Positions 53,146 through 62,711 of a DNA stretch of 64,000 nt are shown piece by piece. Below the pieces are notes generated by a model. That model was not told the DNA's origin. It did no database searches and worked only from the letters and a program-made list of their open reading frames with translations. Position numbers and translations under genes: made by a program. Position 1 is the first letter of the stretch, and each line of letters opens with the position of its first letter. This stretch comes from Streptacidiphilus rugosus AM-16 (GTDB lineage: Bacteria > Actinomycetota > Actinomycetes > Streptomycetales > Streptomycetaceae): positions 806,001 to 870,000 of the forward strand of contig NZ_JQMJ01000003.1 in the NCBI RefSeq assembly GCF_000744655.1, given 5' to 3'.

Positions 53146-53500
53146 GCGTGCCCGGCGCGAGCTGGGATACACGACGGCGGAGGCGGCGGTGGCGCTGCCG
53201 GCGCTGGTGCTGGTCACCGCACTGCTGCTGTGGGCGGTTCTGGTCGGATCCGCGCAGGTGCGCTGCGTGGACGCCGCGAGGGAGGCCGCACGCGCGGCGG
53301 CCCGTGGGGACCCGCAGGCCGTCTCCTTGGGCCGGGCCGCAGCCCCGTCCGGCGCCTCGGTCTCGGTGAGCGTGGGAGGCGACCTGGTCCGGGCCGAGGT
53401 GTCCGCGGTCAGCGGCGGACCCGGCGGTCTGCTCTCCGTCCGGGTCGCCGCCACAGCGATCGCGGAGCGGGAGCCCGGCGAGCCGGGAGCCCGGCCGTGA
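53135..53500 (+). CDS. tadE: TadE-family minor pilin
   Basis: A 121-residue pseudopilin with a short basic leader and a processing-like site before GYTTAEAAVALPALVLVTALLLWAVL, the TadE signature helix, followed by a small outer domain. GTG start inside the end of the pilin gene. Minor pilins prime or regulate Tad pilus assembly. Confidence 0.9.
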   Translation: MLSERARRELGYTTAEAAVALPALVLVTALLLWAVLVGSAQVRCVDAAREAARAAARGDPQAVSLGRAAAPSGASVSVSVGGDLVRAEVSAVSGGPGGLLSVRVAATAIAEREPGEPGARP

Positions 53501-53916
53501 GCCCCACCAAGGCCGGTCACAGGAGCAGGATCAGCGACGGAGCCGGGCGGTGGAACGACGTGGGATCGGCGACGGTCTGGCTGGTCGGTCTGCTGCTGCT
53601 GGTCTCCCTCGCGGCCACAGCCGCGCTGGGGGTCGCGGGCGCGGTGGCGGCCCGCCACCGGGCGGAGTCGGCCGCCGACCTCGCGGCGCTCGCCGCAGCG
53701 GGACGGCTGCTGCTCGACCCGGGGGAGGCCTGCGCCCGTGCGGCCGTGATCGCCTCCGCTCAGGGCGCGACGCTCCGGTCCTGCACCATCCGCGCCGACG
53801 CGCTGGAGGACAGCGTCGAGGTCGAGGTCACCGTCCCCACCGGGATCACCCTCGTGCCCGGCCTCCCTCCGGCCCACGCCCGCTCGCGCGCCGGGCCGGT
53901 CACGGCTCCGATGTAG
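53497..53916 (+). CDS. Rv3654c-type TadE-like pseudopilin
   Basis: A 139-residue protein with GSATVWLVGLLLLVSLAATAALG as the hydrophobic helix and RHRAESAADLAALAAAGRLL, the motif of the Rv3654c/TadG-like secreted family. It ends the Tad operon. GTG start overlaps the TadE stop. The gene is convergent with the helicase gene, 26 bp away. Confidence 0.88.
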   Translation: MSPTKAGHRSRISDGAGRWNDVGSATVWLVGLLLLVSLAATAALGVAGAVAARHRAESAADLAALAAAGRLLLDPGEACARAAVIASAQGATLRSCTIRADALEDSVEVEVTVPTGITLVPGLPPAHARSRAGPVTAPM

Positions 53917-53941
53917 CCCGGCCCCGCATGTGTGCGGCCGG

Positions 53942-56524
53942 TCAGAGCCTCTTGGCCTCCGCCGACTCGGCGCCCGGCGCCCCGTCGTCGCTGACCGCGC
54001 TGCCACCGACCGCGCCTCCGACCGAACTGCCACCGATCGCGCCGTCCGTCGCCGTGCTCCCTCCGACGGGGCTCCCTCCGATGGGGCTCGCTCCGCCCGC
54101 GCCGCTCTCGGTAGGGCCCGGGGCGCCGTCGCCGCCACCGGCGGTGTGAGCGTCCGGTGCTCCCGCCAGGAGCAGGGTCAGCAGGCGGATCGCGCCGGGC
54201 TTGTCCAGGGGGTCGTTGCCGTTCCCGCACTTCGGGCTCTGGATGCAGGAGGGGCAGCCACGTTCGCACTCGCACGCGGTGATCGCCTCCAGGGTGGCCG
54301 ACAGCCACGCCCGAGCGCGCTGGAAGCCGCGTTCGGCGAAGCCCGCGCCTCCCGGGTGGCCGTCGTAGACGAAGACCGTGGGCAGGCCGGTGTCCGGGTG
54401 CAGCGGCACCGAGACGCCGCCGATGTCCCAGCGGTCGCAGGTCGCGAAGAGCGGCAGCAGGCCGATCGAGGCGTGCTCCGCCGCGTGCGCGGCACCGGGA
54501 AGCTCCTCGGGAAGCACTCCCGCGTCCTCCAGTTGGTCCTCCGTCACCGACCACCAGACCGCGCGCGTCCGCAGCGTGCGCGGCGGCAGGTCGAGCTTGG
54601 TCTCGCCCAGGATCTCGCCGGTCAGCAGTCGGCGCTTGAGGAAGGAGACGACCTGGTTGGTCACCTCCACCGAGCCGAAGCTCAGCCGCGCCTCCCCCCA
54701 GGCCACCTCGCGATCGGTGCCCAGCACCGTGATCGCGGTCGTGTCACGGGCGACGGTGCTGTAGGGCGGATCGGCCTCGGCGACCAGGGCGACGGACTCG
54801 TCCAGGTCGAGTTCGCGGACCAGATAGCTGCGGCCCTGGTGCAGGTGGACCGCCCCGGTGTGGACGGACGTATGGGCGGATCCCGCGTCGACCGTGCCGA
54901 GCAGGCGACCGGTGTCGGCCTCCACGACGCGCACGGGGGCGCCGCCCTCGCCGCGAATGTCCACCAGGTCCGCCGCCCGCTCCCTGCGGGTCCAGAACCA
55001 GGACGCGCCCCCGCGTCGGCGCAGCATCCCGCGCCGCTCCAGCTGGGGCAGGAGTATCGGCGCCGACGGGCCGAAGAGCTCCAGATCCTCGGGCTCGGTC
55101 AGGGGCAGCTCCGCCGCGGCCGCGCACAGGTGCGGCGCGAGCACGTGCGGGTTGTCCGGGTCCAGCACCGTCGACTCCACCGGCTGCCGGAACAGCGAGT
55201 CGGGATGGTGGACCAGGTAGGTGTCCAGCGGGTCGTCGCGGGCGATCAGCACCGCGAGCGCGCCCTGTCCCTCCCGGCCCGCCCGGCCCGCCTGCTGCCA
55301 CAGCGACGCCCGGGTGCCCGGGTAGCCGGCCAGTAGCACCGCGTCCAGACCGGCCACGTCGACGCCGAGCTCCAGTGCGCTGGTCGAGGCGAGGCCCAGC
55401 AGGGCTCCGGAGTGCAGAGCGCGCTCCAGCGCCCGCCGTTCCTCGGGCAGGTAGCCGCCCCGGTAGGCGGCCACGCGACGGGCCGCCGCATGACCGGCGG
55501 CCTCGGCCAGCCGCTCCTGGGCGATCACCGAGATCAGCTCGGCACCGCGCCGGGAGCGGACGAAGGCGACGGTGCGGGTGCCGTCGAGCACCAGGTCGGT
55601 CAACAGGTCGGCCGCCTCTGCGGTGGCCGAGCGGCGTACGGGGGCTCCGTGCTCGCCGGACATCTCGGTCAGGGGCGGTTCCCACAGCGCGAAGACCGTC
55701 GCACCGCGCGGCGAGCCGTCCTCGGTCACCTCCGCCACGGGCAGGCCGGTGAGCCGCGCCGCGCTCTGTCCCGGATCGGCCACGGTCGCCGAGGCGAGCA
55801 GGAAGACCGGGTTCGCGCCGTAGCGGGCACAGAGCCGGCGCAGGCGCCGCAGCACCTGCGCGACGTGGGAGCCGAAGACTCCCCGGTAGCTGTGGCACTC
55901 GTCGATGACGACGTAGCGCAGCGCGCGCAGGAACGAGGCCCAACGGGTGTGTCCGGGCAGGATGCCGCGATGGAGCATGTCCGGGTTGGTCAGCACGTAC
56001 GAGGCGTACTGCCGGACCCACTCGCGTTCCTCGAACGGAGTATCGCCGTCGTAGCCGGCCGCGCGGACCCGCGACAGCGGAGACTCGGGTCCCGCGGCGC
56101 TGCGCAGCTCGCCCAGGCGGCGCAACTGGTCGGCGGCCAGTGCCTTCGTCGGCGCCAGGTACAGGCCGGTGGCCCCGCGGCCGTTCTTGGCCTCGGTGCC
56201 GTCCAGCAGGGCGCTCAGCACAGGCGCGAGGTACGCGAGCGACTTGCCCGAGGCGGTGCCTGTGGCAATCACCACATTCTGTCCGTTTATCGCCAGTTTC
56301 GCGGCCTCGGCCTGATGCGACCAAGGGCGGGCGATTCCGGCGGCGGCGACCGCCTCCAGAACCTCCGTCCGAAGGCCGGTCGGCCAGTCCGCATACTGAG
56401 CGGGCCGGGCGGGAATGTGCTCCATATGGGTGAGCCGATCTTGCCGCCCCCGCGTGCCCACGAGGCGGTCGAGAGCGGCCTCCGACGGGTCCGGGTGCGG
56501 CTTCATCGGCCTCAAGTCTGTCAT
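53942..56524 (-). CDS. DEAD/DEAH-box helicase with DUF1998 C-terminus (MrfA/Hrq1-like)
   Basis: An 860-residue superfamily-2 helicase. Walker [18 protein letters not shown]-type VIDECHSY, motif [10 protein letters not shown], then the DUF1998 region with the cysteine set [20 protein letters not shown] that binds zinc. The last 60 residues are a Gly/Ser/Ala low-complexity tail. Relatives remove mitomycin and other interstrand damage. Start chosen at the ATG 56524; ATG 56506 is possible. Divergent from bldG. Confidence 0.93.
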   Translation of the reverse strand: MTDLRPMKPHPDPSEAALDRLVGTRGRQDRLTHMEHIPARPAQYADWPTGLRTEVLEAVAAAGIARPWSHQAEAAKLAINGQNVVIATGTASGKSLAYLAPVLSALLDGTEAKNGRGATGLYLAPTKALAADQLRRLGELRSAAGPESPLSRVRAAGYDGDTPFEEREWVRQYASYVLTNPDMLHRGILPGHTRWASFLRALRYVVIDECHSYRGVFGSHVAQVLRRLRRLCARYGANPVFLLASATVADPGQSAARLTGLPVAEVTEDGSPRGATVFALWEPPLTEMSGEHGAPVRRSATAEAADLLTDLVLDGTRTVAFVRSRRGAELISVIAQERLAEAAGHAAARRVAAYRGGYLPEERRALERALHSGALLGLASTSALELGVDVAGLDAVLLAGYPGTRASLWQQAGRAGREGQGALAVLIARDDPLDTYLVHHPDSLFRQPVESTVLDPDNPHVLAPHLCAAAAELPLTEPEDLELFGPSAPILLPQLERRGMLRRRGGASWFWTRRERAADLVDIRGEGGAPVRVVEADTGRLLGTVDAGSAHTSVHTGAVHLHQGRSYLVRELDLDESVALVAEADPPYSTVARDTTAITVLGTDREVAWGEARLSFGSVEVTNQVVSFLKRRLLTGEILGETKLDLPPRTLRTRAVWWSVTEDQLEDAGVLPEELPGAAHAAEHASIGLLPLFATCDRWDIGGVSVPLHPDTGLPTVFVYDGHPGGAGFAERGFQRARAWLSATLEAITACECERGCPSCIQSPKCGNGNDPLDKPGAIRLLTLLLAGAPDAHTAGGGDGAPGPTESGAGGASPIGGSPVGGSTATDGAIGGSSVGGAVGGSAVSDDGAPGAESAEAKRL

Positions 56525-56654
56525 CACGCCGATGGAGATTCGCCCCAAGGCGTCGTGCTGGCCTCGCGATAAGTGGTTGAATGCCATCGCGGCCGTGCAA
56601 CGGGGCCAGGGCCCCGCCATCGGCATGGAAGCAAGGCAAGGTGCTGGAGGTTCC

Positions 56655-56996
56655 GTGGACCTGTCCCTGTCGACCCGTTCCGTCGGCGACCGCACGGTCG
56701 TCGACGTGGGGGGCGAGATCGATGTGTACACCGCCCCGAAGCTGCGCGAGCAGCTCGTCGAGCTCGTCAATGAGGGTCACTACCACCTGATCGTGGACAT
56801 GGAAGGCGTGGACTTCCTGGACTCGACCGGGCTGGGCGTGCTCGTCGGCGGGCTCAAGCGGGTACGCGCCCATGAGGGTTCGCTTCGTTTGGTCTGCAAC
56901 CAGGAGCGCATTCTCAAAATTTTCCGGATCACCGGACTGACCAAGGTGTTCCCCATCCACGGCTCCGTGGACGAGGCCGTCGCCGCCAACGACTGA
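56655..56996 (+). CDS. bldG: Anti-sigma-factor antagonist BldG
   Basis: A 113-residue STAS-domain protein. The phosphorylated serine is S57 in [15 protein letters not shown]. Sequence and neighbours (helicase divergent, anti-sigma gene next, hppA after) match Streptomyces BldG, needed for aerial growth and antibiotic production and linked to sigma-H control. The GTG start follows GGAGG. It is 116 bp upstream of the anti-sigma gene, with which it is normally co-transcribed. Confidence 0.95.
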   Translation: MDLSLSTRSVGDRTVVDVGGEIDVYTAPKLREQLVELVNEGHYHLIVDMEGVDFLDSTGLGVLVGGLKRVRAHEGSLRLVCNQERILKIFRITGLTKVFPIHGSVDEAVAAND

Positions 56997-57112
56997 GCGG
57001 TGGTGCGCCCGGGAGCGGTCGGCGCGGTACAGCGGGCAACTGACCCGTGCGGCCGCGCGACCGCCGCTCCCGGGGCCGGTCCGAAAACCTGAACCTTTCG
57101 AGGGGGACATAT

Positions 57113-57589
57113 ATGGCCACCGTCGAACTGCGCTTCAGCGCGCTCCCGGCGCACGTGCGCACGGCGCGGCTGGTCGCCGCGGCGGTCGCACGACAGGCCG
57201 GGGTCGACGAGTCCGTTCTCGACGAGGTCCGCCTCGCCGTGGGCGAAGCCTGCTCACGGGCCGTGGGCCTGCATGTGCGCAGCGGCGTCTCGCACCCGGT
57301 CAGGGTCAAACTGATCCAGCAGGAGAAGCGGTTCCTGATCGAGGTCGGCGACGGCGTTCCGACGCCGGCCACCTCGCACGCCGACAGCAGCGGCGTCGAC
57401 GCGCTCGCTCTCGCCGCCGAGGCCGGGGCCGGAAACCAGGCGAACGGCGGCGACCACGGTTCCGACGACACGATGGGTCTGGCCGTCATCAGCGGCCTGG
57501 TGGACGACCTGGTCATCGGACACGATGACGACGGTGGCCTGATCCGCATGAGCTGGCCCGTCGCCGACCCGGCAGACCACCTGGGCTGA
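57113..57589 (+). CDS. RsbW-like anti-sigma factor/kinase partner of BldG
   Basis: A 158-residue GHKL-ATPase-type protein: LPAHVRTARLVAAAVARQAG, DEVRLAVGEACSRAVGLH (N-box region, with Arg where most kinases have Asn), FLIEVGDGVP (G1) and a DTMGLAVISGLVDDL (G2) after an unusual Gly/Asn/Asp-rich loop. The missing N-box Asn suggests weak or absent kinase activity, as noted for the orthologue beside bldG. ATG with GAGGGGG upstream. Confidence 0.88.
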   Translation: MATVELRFSALPAHVRTARLVAAAVARQAGVDESVLDEVRLAVGEACSRAVGLHVRSGVSHPVRVKLIQQEKRFLIEVGDGVPTPATSHADSSGVDALALAAEAGAGNQANGGDHGSDDTMGLAVISGLVDDLVIGHDDDGGLIRMSWPVADPADHLG

Positions 57590-58348
57590 GCCCGGACCGA
57601 ACCGCACGCGGCGCGCCGGGCGGACGGGATCCCCGTGCCGCCCGCCCGTCCACCCTGCCCGGGTACTGGGCTCCGCGGCGGGTCCGGCCTCGGCGCATCC
57701 ACGGCTCTGCCCGCATCGACGGCGCATCGGGCCGGTCGAAGGCGCCCCGGGCCGCCCTCGCGTGCCCGATTCGGTCGTCCGGCGGTGGCGGCCTCGGTTG
57801 CGGCTGATCCGGACCGGATCCGCCCGGACCGGATCGCCCCGACCGGGATCGCTCCGAGCCCGCGATCTTCCATCGCCTGTGGCCCGCCGAGTGCGGCGGC
57901 AGCCTCCTGAGCGGTTCGCCGGGGCGCCGCCTCCGAGCCGACGTCGGCACGCCCGGTCGCGTCCGGCCCCGCTACGCCGCCCGTGCTCCACCGCCTCACG
58001 GGGACCCAGGGGGTGCCCACGGGCCCACGCATCTCCACGCCGCCGCAAACACCCACGTCAACGCAGGCGCTCGGCGCACGAGGGCGGAGCAACTCCAGCC
58101 CCACCCCTCCCGATTGGGAACTCCTGTCGCGTCCGTCGGCGGACCGCTCCGCGTCGTCCCGATCAGCTATTCCGTCACATCACGTGCCACCTGTACCAAT
58201 TGCCGCACATACCCTGTTTTGATCATGCGCCCGATTCCTACAATCGCCGCCTGCCACCTTGCCCGCGCTGCCGAGCGGTCCGCGCCTCCACGCGTCCCAT
58301 GACGCGTGGAACCCGCCCGGCGCACGAGCCAGACGTCAAGGAGGACGA
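57590..58348. other. Long gap upstream of hppA
   Basis: About 760 bp without a convincing gene; frames are Arg/Pro-rich. It holds repeated GGACCGGATC-type blocks near 57800-57845 and the hppA promoter at 58217-58244. Confidence 0.55.
58217..58244 (+). promoter_or_regulatory. hppA promoter
   Basis: -35 TTTTGA (58217-58222), 16-bp spacer, -10 TACAAT (58239-58244), in a locally AT-rich stretch about 105 bp before the hppA ATG. Confidence 0.6.
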
Positions 58349-60754
58349 ATGGCCGGGCTCTACCTCTCCGGCGCTCCATCAGGGGTGACCGCCGTGCTCA
58401 CCGGTTCGGACCGGGTCGTGGTCGTCATCGTCGCCGTCGTCGCCGCAGCCGCGCTTGGTGTCGCGTGGCTGCTGGTCCGTCAGGTACTGGCAGCGGACCA
58501 GGGCACCGACACCATGAAGCAGATCGCCGCCGCCGTGCAGGAAGGCGCGAACGCCTACCTCGCACGCCAGTTCCGCACCCTCTCCGTGTTCGCCGTCCTC
58601 GTGCCGGCGATGCTCCTGCTGTTGCCCGCCGACAACTGGTCGCAGCGGATCGGACGCTCGCTCTTCTTCCTCGTCGGCGCGGTCTTCTCCGCCGTCACCG
58701 GCTACGTCGGCATGCGGCTCGCGGTACGGAGCAACGTCCGGGTGGCCGCCGCGGCGCGCGCGGCGACACCTTCCGAGGACGGGGGCGAGGCCCCCGACGT
58801 CCGGTCGGTCTCCCACCGGGCCATGCGGATCGCCTTCCGCACCGGCGGCGTGGTCGGCATGTTCACCGTCGGACTCGGCCTGCTGGGGGCCTCGGTCGTC
58901 GTCCTCCTCTACAGGGAGAACGCTCCCAAGGTGTTGGAGGGCTTCGGTTTTGGGGCCGCGCTGCTCGCGATGTTCATGCGCGTGGGCGGCGGCATCTTCA
59001 CCAAGGCCGCCGATGTCGGCGCCGACCTGGTCGGCAAGGTCGAGCAGGGCATCCCCGAGGACGATCCGCGTAACGCGGCGACCATCGCCGACAACGTCGG
59101 CGACAACGTCGGTGACTGCGCGGGGATGGCCGCAGACCTGTTCGAGTCCTACGCCGTCACGCTCGTCGCCGCGCTGATCCTGGGCGTGAGCGCCTTCGGC
59201 GACGTCGGGCTCGCCTTTCCGTTGCTGGTGCCGGCCATCGGCGTCGTCACCGCCGTCCTCGGGATCTACGCGGTCTCGCCCCGCAGCGGCGACCGCTCCG
59301 GCATGACGGCGATCAACCGCGGCTTCTTCCTGTCCGCGGTCGTCTCGCTCGCGTTGGTCGCGGTCGCGGTCTTCGCCTTCCTGCCCGGGAGCTTCTCGGC
59401 GCTCAAGGGCGTCTCCTCCACCATCTCCTCGCACAGCGGCAACCCCCGCGTCTTCGCCCTCGCCGCTGTCGCGATCGGCATCGGGCTGGCCGCGGCCATC
59501 CAGCAACTGACCGGCTACTTCACGGAGACGAACCGGCGCCCGGTGATGGACGTCGGCAAGACCTCGCTCACCGGCCCGGCCACGGTCATCCTGTCCGGCA
59601 TCTCCGTCGGCCTGGAGTCGGCGGTCTACTCGGCGGTCCTGATCGGCGCGGCCGTCTACGGTGTGTTCCTGCTCGGCGGCGGTTCGCTGATGCTGTCGCT
59701 CTTCGCCGTCGCGCTCGCCGGCACCGGGCTGCTGACCACAGTCGGCGTCATCGTGGCGATGGACACCTTCGGGCCCGTGTCGGACAACGCGCAGGGCATC
59801 GCCGAGATGTCGGGCGACGTGACCGGGGCCGGCGCGCAGGTGCTGACCGAACTCGACGCGGTCGGCAACACCACCAAGGCCATCACCAAGGGCATCGCCA
59901 TCGCCACCGCGGTGCTGGCCGCCACGGCGCTGTTCGGCTCGTTCACCGACGCGATCAACACCGCCGAGAAGCAGATCGGTTCGGCGGCCCAGGGGTTGAG
60001 CCTGAGCTTGGACATCTCCCAGCCCAACAACCTGGTCGGGCTGCTGCTCGGTGCTGCCGTCGTGTTCCTCTTCTCGGGCCTGGCCATCAACGCGGTCTCC
60101 CGCTCGGCCGGTTCGGTGGTGTTCGAGGTGCGTGAGCAGTTCCGGTCCAAGCCGGGGATCATGGACGGCACCGAGACGCCGGACTACGGGCGCGTCGTCG
60201 ACATCTGCACCAGGGACGCGCTGCGCGAACTGGCCACGCCCGGTCTGCTCGCGGTCCTCGCGCCCATCGCCGTCGGGTTCCTGCTCGGCGTCGGCGCGCT
60301 CGGCTCCTACCTGGCCGGCGCGATCGGCACCGGCACCCTCATGGCGGTCTTCCTGGCCAACTCGGGCGGCGCCTGGGACAACGCCAAGAAGCTGGTGGAG
60401 GACGGCCACCACGGCGGCAAGGGCAGCGAGGCGCACGCGGCGACGGTCATCGGCGACACCGTCGGCGACCCGTTCAAGGACACGGCAGGACCGGCCATCA
60501 ACCCGCTGCTCAAGGTGATGAACCTGGTCTCGCTCCTGATCGCCCCGGCGATCGTCAAGCTGGGCTTCGGCGCGCACGCCAACACCGCACTGCGCGTGGG
60601 CATCGCGGTGCTCTGCCTGGCCGTGGTGGTCGGCGCGGTCTGGGTCTCCAAGCGGCGCGGCATCGCGATGGGCGCGGAATCCGGGGCGGCGGCCGAGGCG
60701 GCCGGAGCGACGGTCCCCGACCAGGGGCAGGGGGTCGCCTCACCGGCCCGCTGA
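58349..60754 (+). CDS. hppA: K+-independent H+-translocating pyrophosphatase
   Basis: An 801-residue membrane protein with about 16 helices that hydrolyses pyrophosphate and pumps protons. The substrate motif is DVGADLVGKVEQGIPEDDPRN, with further acidic clusters DNVGDNVGDCAGM and IGDTVGDPFKDTAGP. GNTTKAITKG has Lys where K+-dependent enzymes have Ala, so it is the K+-independent class. AAGGAGG precedes the ATG. Downstream of bldG as in other streptomycetes. Confidence 0.97.
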   Translation: MAGLYLSGAPSGVTAVLTGSDRVVVVIVAVVAAAALGVAWLLVRQVLAADQGTDTMKQIAAAVQEGANAYLARQFRTLSVFAVLVPAMLLLLPADNWSQRIGRSLFFLVGAVFSAVTGYVGMRLAVRSNVRVAAAARAATPSEDGGEAPDVRSVSHRAMRIAFRTGGVVGMFTVGLGLLGASVVVLLYRENAPKVLEGFGFGAALLAMFMRVGGGIFTKAADVGADLVGKVEQGIPEDDPRNAATIADNVGDNVGDCAGMAADLFESYAVTLVAALILGVSAFGDVGLAFPLLVPAIGVVTAVLGIYAVSPRSGDRSGMTAINRGFFLSAVVSLALVAVAVFAFLPGSFSALKGVSSTISSHSGNPRVFALAAVAIGIGLAAAIQQLTGYFTETNRRPVMDVGKTSLTGPATVILSGISVGLESAVYSAVLIGAAVYGVFLLGGGSLMLSLFAVALAGTGLLTTVGVIVAMDTFGPVSDNAQGIAEMSGDVTGAGAQVLTELDAVGNTTKAITKGIAIATAVLAATALFGSFTDAINTAEKQIGSAAQGLSLSLDISQPNNLVGLLLGAAVVFLFSGLAINAVSRSAGSVVFEVREQFRSKPGIMDGTETPDYGRVVDICTRDALRELATPGLLAVLAPIAVGFLLGVGALGSYLAGAIGTGTLMAVFLANSGGAWDNAKKLVEDGHHGGKGSEAHAATVIGDTVGDPFKDTAGPAINPLLKVMNLVSLLIAPAIVKLGFGAHANTALRVGIAVLCLAVVVGAVWVSKRRGIAMGAESGAAAEAAGATVPDQGQGVASPAR

Positions 60755-60763
60755 CCCGCGCCG

Positions 60764-60781
60764 CCCCGCGTCAGCGCGGGG
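60764..60781 (+). terminator. Hairpin after hppA
   Basis: CCCCGCG-TCAG-CGCGGGG, a perfect 7-bp stem 10 bp after the hppA stop. CTCGATC-type short repeats follow at about 60836-60867. Confidence 0.65.
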
Positions 60782-60873
60782 ACTTCACCGGCTCCCGGAT
60801 CGTCCGATCACGCGGCTACGTCGACCCCTCGACAGCCTCGATCCCTCGATCGCTCCATCCCTCGATCCCGTGA

Positions 60874-61764
60874 TCACCCGAGGTCGGTCGGCCCGCCGCC
60901 CGCATGGGCGTTGGCGGCGATCGCGGGAATGATCCGGGGCCAGAGCGCACGCGGCAGGTCGTGGCCCATGCCCGGCAGCGTCAGCAGTTTGGCGTCCGGG
61001 ACGGCTGCGGCCGTCGCGTGCCCGCCGCTCACGTCCACCAGCGGGTCGGCCTCGCCGTGGACGACCAGGGTGGGCACGCCGACGTTCTTGAGCCCCGGCG
61101 TCCGGTCCGGCGAGGCCAGGATCGCGGTGAGCTGGCGCGCGAAGCCGTCGGCGCGGCTGCTGCGGTCGTAGGTCGCGGAGACGTAGGCGCGCAGTTCCTC
61201 GTCGTCGCGCGGGTAGTCCGGCGAGCCGATCACCCGGGAGGCGGCCATGCCCGACTCGATCACTGCCTCGCGCCCGATCGCCCGCGGACGCAGCAGCATC
61301 CGGGTGGCTTCCGGCGTGGACAGGCCGGTCGCCGGGTCGCCGGGGCGGGACATGATCGAACACAGGCTGAGCACCCGCTCGGGGCTGTCGATCGCCATCT
61401 GCTGCGCGATCATGCCGCCCATCGAGGCCCCCACGACGTGCGCGCGCTCGACGCCCAGGACGTCCAGCAGGCCGACCGCGTCCCTGGCCAGGTCCGCGAT
61501 CAGATACGGCGCGCTGGCCGGGTCCCCGCCGAGGACCGCGCCGAGATCGGGCTGCGGCCCGGCGTCGAGGTGGCTCGACAGGCCGGAGTCCCGGTTGTCG
61601 AAGCGGACGACGTGGAATCCGTGATCGGCGAGCTGGCGGCAGAGCCGCTCGTCCCAGGCCGTCAGCTGAGCGCCCAAGCCCATGATCAGGAGCAGTGTGG
61701 GCCTCGCGGGATCCCCGAAGGTCTCGTACTCCAGCTCGAGTTCGTGGACGTGAGCGCGGGGCAT
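60874..61764 (-). CDS. Alpha/beta hydrolase
   Basis: A 296-residue alpha/beta-fold hydrolase: LLLIMGLGAQLTAWDE (oxyanion region), VVRFDNRDSGLS, nucleophile Ser in VVGASMGGMIAQQMA, acid Asp in GEADPLVD and His in GMGHDLP. Similar to the esterase/lipase-like proteins widespread in actinomycetes, including aclacinomycin methylesterase RdmC relatives. ATG at 61764 with GGGAGG; the longer frame is rejected. A TetR-like operator lies 38 bp upstream. Confidence 0.88.
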   Translation of the reverse strand: MPRAHVHELELEYETFGDPARPTLLLIMGLGAQLTAWDERLCRQLADHGFHVVRFDNRDSGLSSHLDAGPQPDLGAVLGGDPASAPYLIADLARDAVGLLDVLGVERAHVVGASMGGMIAQQMAIDSPERVLSLCSIMSRPGDPATGLSTPEATRMLLRPRAIGREAVIESGMAASRVIGSPDYPRDDEELRAYVSATYDRSSRADGFARQLTAILASPDRTPGLKNVGVPTLVVHGEADPLVDVSGGHATAAAVPDAKLLTLPGMGHDLPRALWPRIIPAIAANAHAGGGPTDLG

Positions 61765-61801
61765 GCGGCCCTCCCGGTGGTTCGTGGCGCAGGCTGAGGT
61801 A

Positions 61802-61821
61802 CGTACTGACTGGTCGGTACG
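61802..61821. promoter_or_regulatory. TetR-type operator
   Basis: CGTACTGAC-TG-GTCGGTACG, arms matching at 8 of 9 positions, in the 135-bp gap between the divergent hydrolase and lipoprotein genes. No TetR gene is in this window next to it. Confidence 0.5.
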
Positions 61822-61899
61822 GTATCGGGACAATTGTGCGGCGGAAAGGGGCCAGCGTGTAGGTTCCGAGGCTGGGTCGGAACGTGGGAAGGGGACCCG

Positions 61900-62613
61900 G
61901 TGAGTGGGACGGATCGGTCGATACGGGGTCGGCGCGCCGGCCGTGCGGCGGCTGCGGCCGCGATGACGGCGGTCGTCGTGGGCGCGAGCGCCTGTGGCGG
62001 CAGTGACAGCACGGCGCAGTTGGACTCCTGGGCCAAGAGTGTGTGCGGCGGAGTCGCCGCGCCCATCCAGTCGGTCCAGTCGGCGCAGAGCGACACCGGG
62101 CAGATCATCGCGGGTGAGACCCCGGCCGCCCTGCAGACGCGTCTTGCGGCGGACATGGGCAAGCTGGCCACGGGCAACCAGCAGATAGCGCAGGCCGTGC
62201 AGGCGGCGGGCGCACCGAAGACCAGCGGCGGTGCGCAGCTGCAGGCGGACGCCGTCAGTGAGCTGAACCAGGCAGCCGGGGGCTACACCAAGGTGCAGGC
62301 CACGGTGAAGGCCCTGCCGGTCACCGACCAGGCCCGCTTCGCGGCGTCCCTGCGCGGGGTCTCCGACCAGGTCCAGCAGCTCTCGACGCTGTCGTCGGGC
62401 GCGCTGCAGAAGCTCCAGACCGGCGAACTCGGCGCGGCTCTCAAGCGCCAGCCGGGCTGTGCCCAGCCGAGCGGCACGCCGACGCCGGCGACGAGCGCCG
62501 CGACCTCGTCCTCCCCGTCCGCATCCACCCCGGCCGGCGCCGGCGCCTCGGCGGGCACGTCCGCCAAGCCCAGCGCCTCCACGTCGCCCAAGCCCTCGAC
62601 GTCCGCGCACTGA
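61900..62613 (+). CDS. Putative secreted lipoprotein
   Basis: A 237-residue protein: basic head, hydrophobic AAAAAAMTAVVVGASAC with a lipobox-like GASAC, then a helical outer domain (SDSTAQLDSWAKSVCGGV, QTRLAADMGKLATGNQQIAQAVQAAG, VSDQVQQLSTLSSGALQKLQ) and a Ser/Thr/Ala/Pro tail for wall spanning. No enzyme motif; function unknown. GTG start with GGAAGGGG upstream. Confidence 0.8.
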   Translation: MSGTDRSIRGRRAGRAAAAAAMTAVVVGASACGGSDSTAQLDSWAKSVCGGVAAPIQSVQSAQSDTGQIIAGETPAALQTRLAADMGKLATGNQQIAQAVQAAGAPKTSGGAQLQADAVSELNQAAGGYTKVQATVKALPVTDQARFAASLRGVSDQVQQLSTLSSGALQKLQTGELGAALKRQPGCAQPSGTPTPATSAATSSSPSASTPAGAGASAGTSAKPSASTSPKPSTSAH

Positions 62614-62711
62614 CCCCGACCCGCTCGTCCCGCACAGGCTCGACCGGCCAGGGGCCGGGCGGGCCGTGCGCCTGGGGTGACGGGAGGGTGGTGTCGGGGA
62701 GAATGGCCGGG

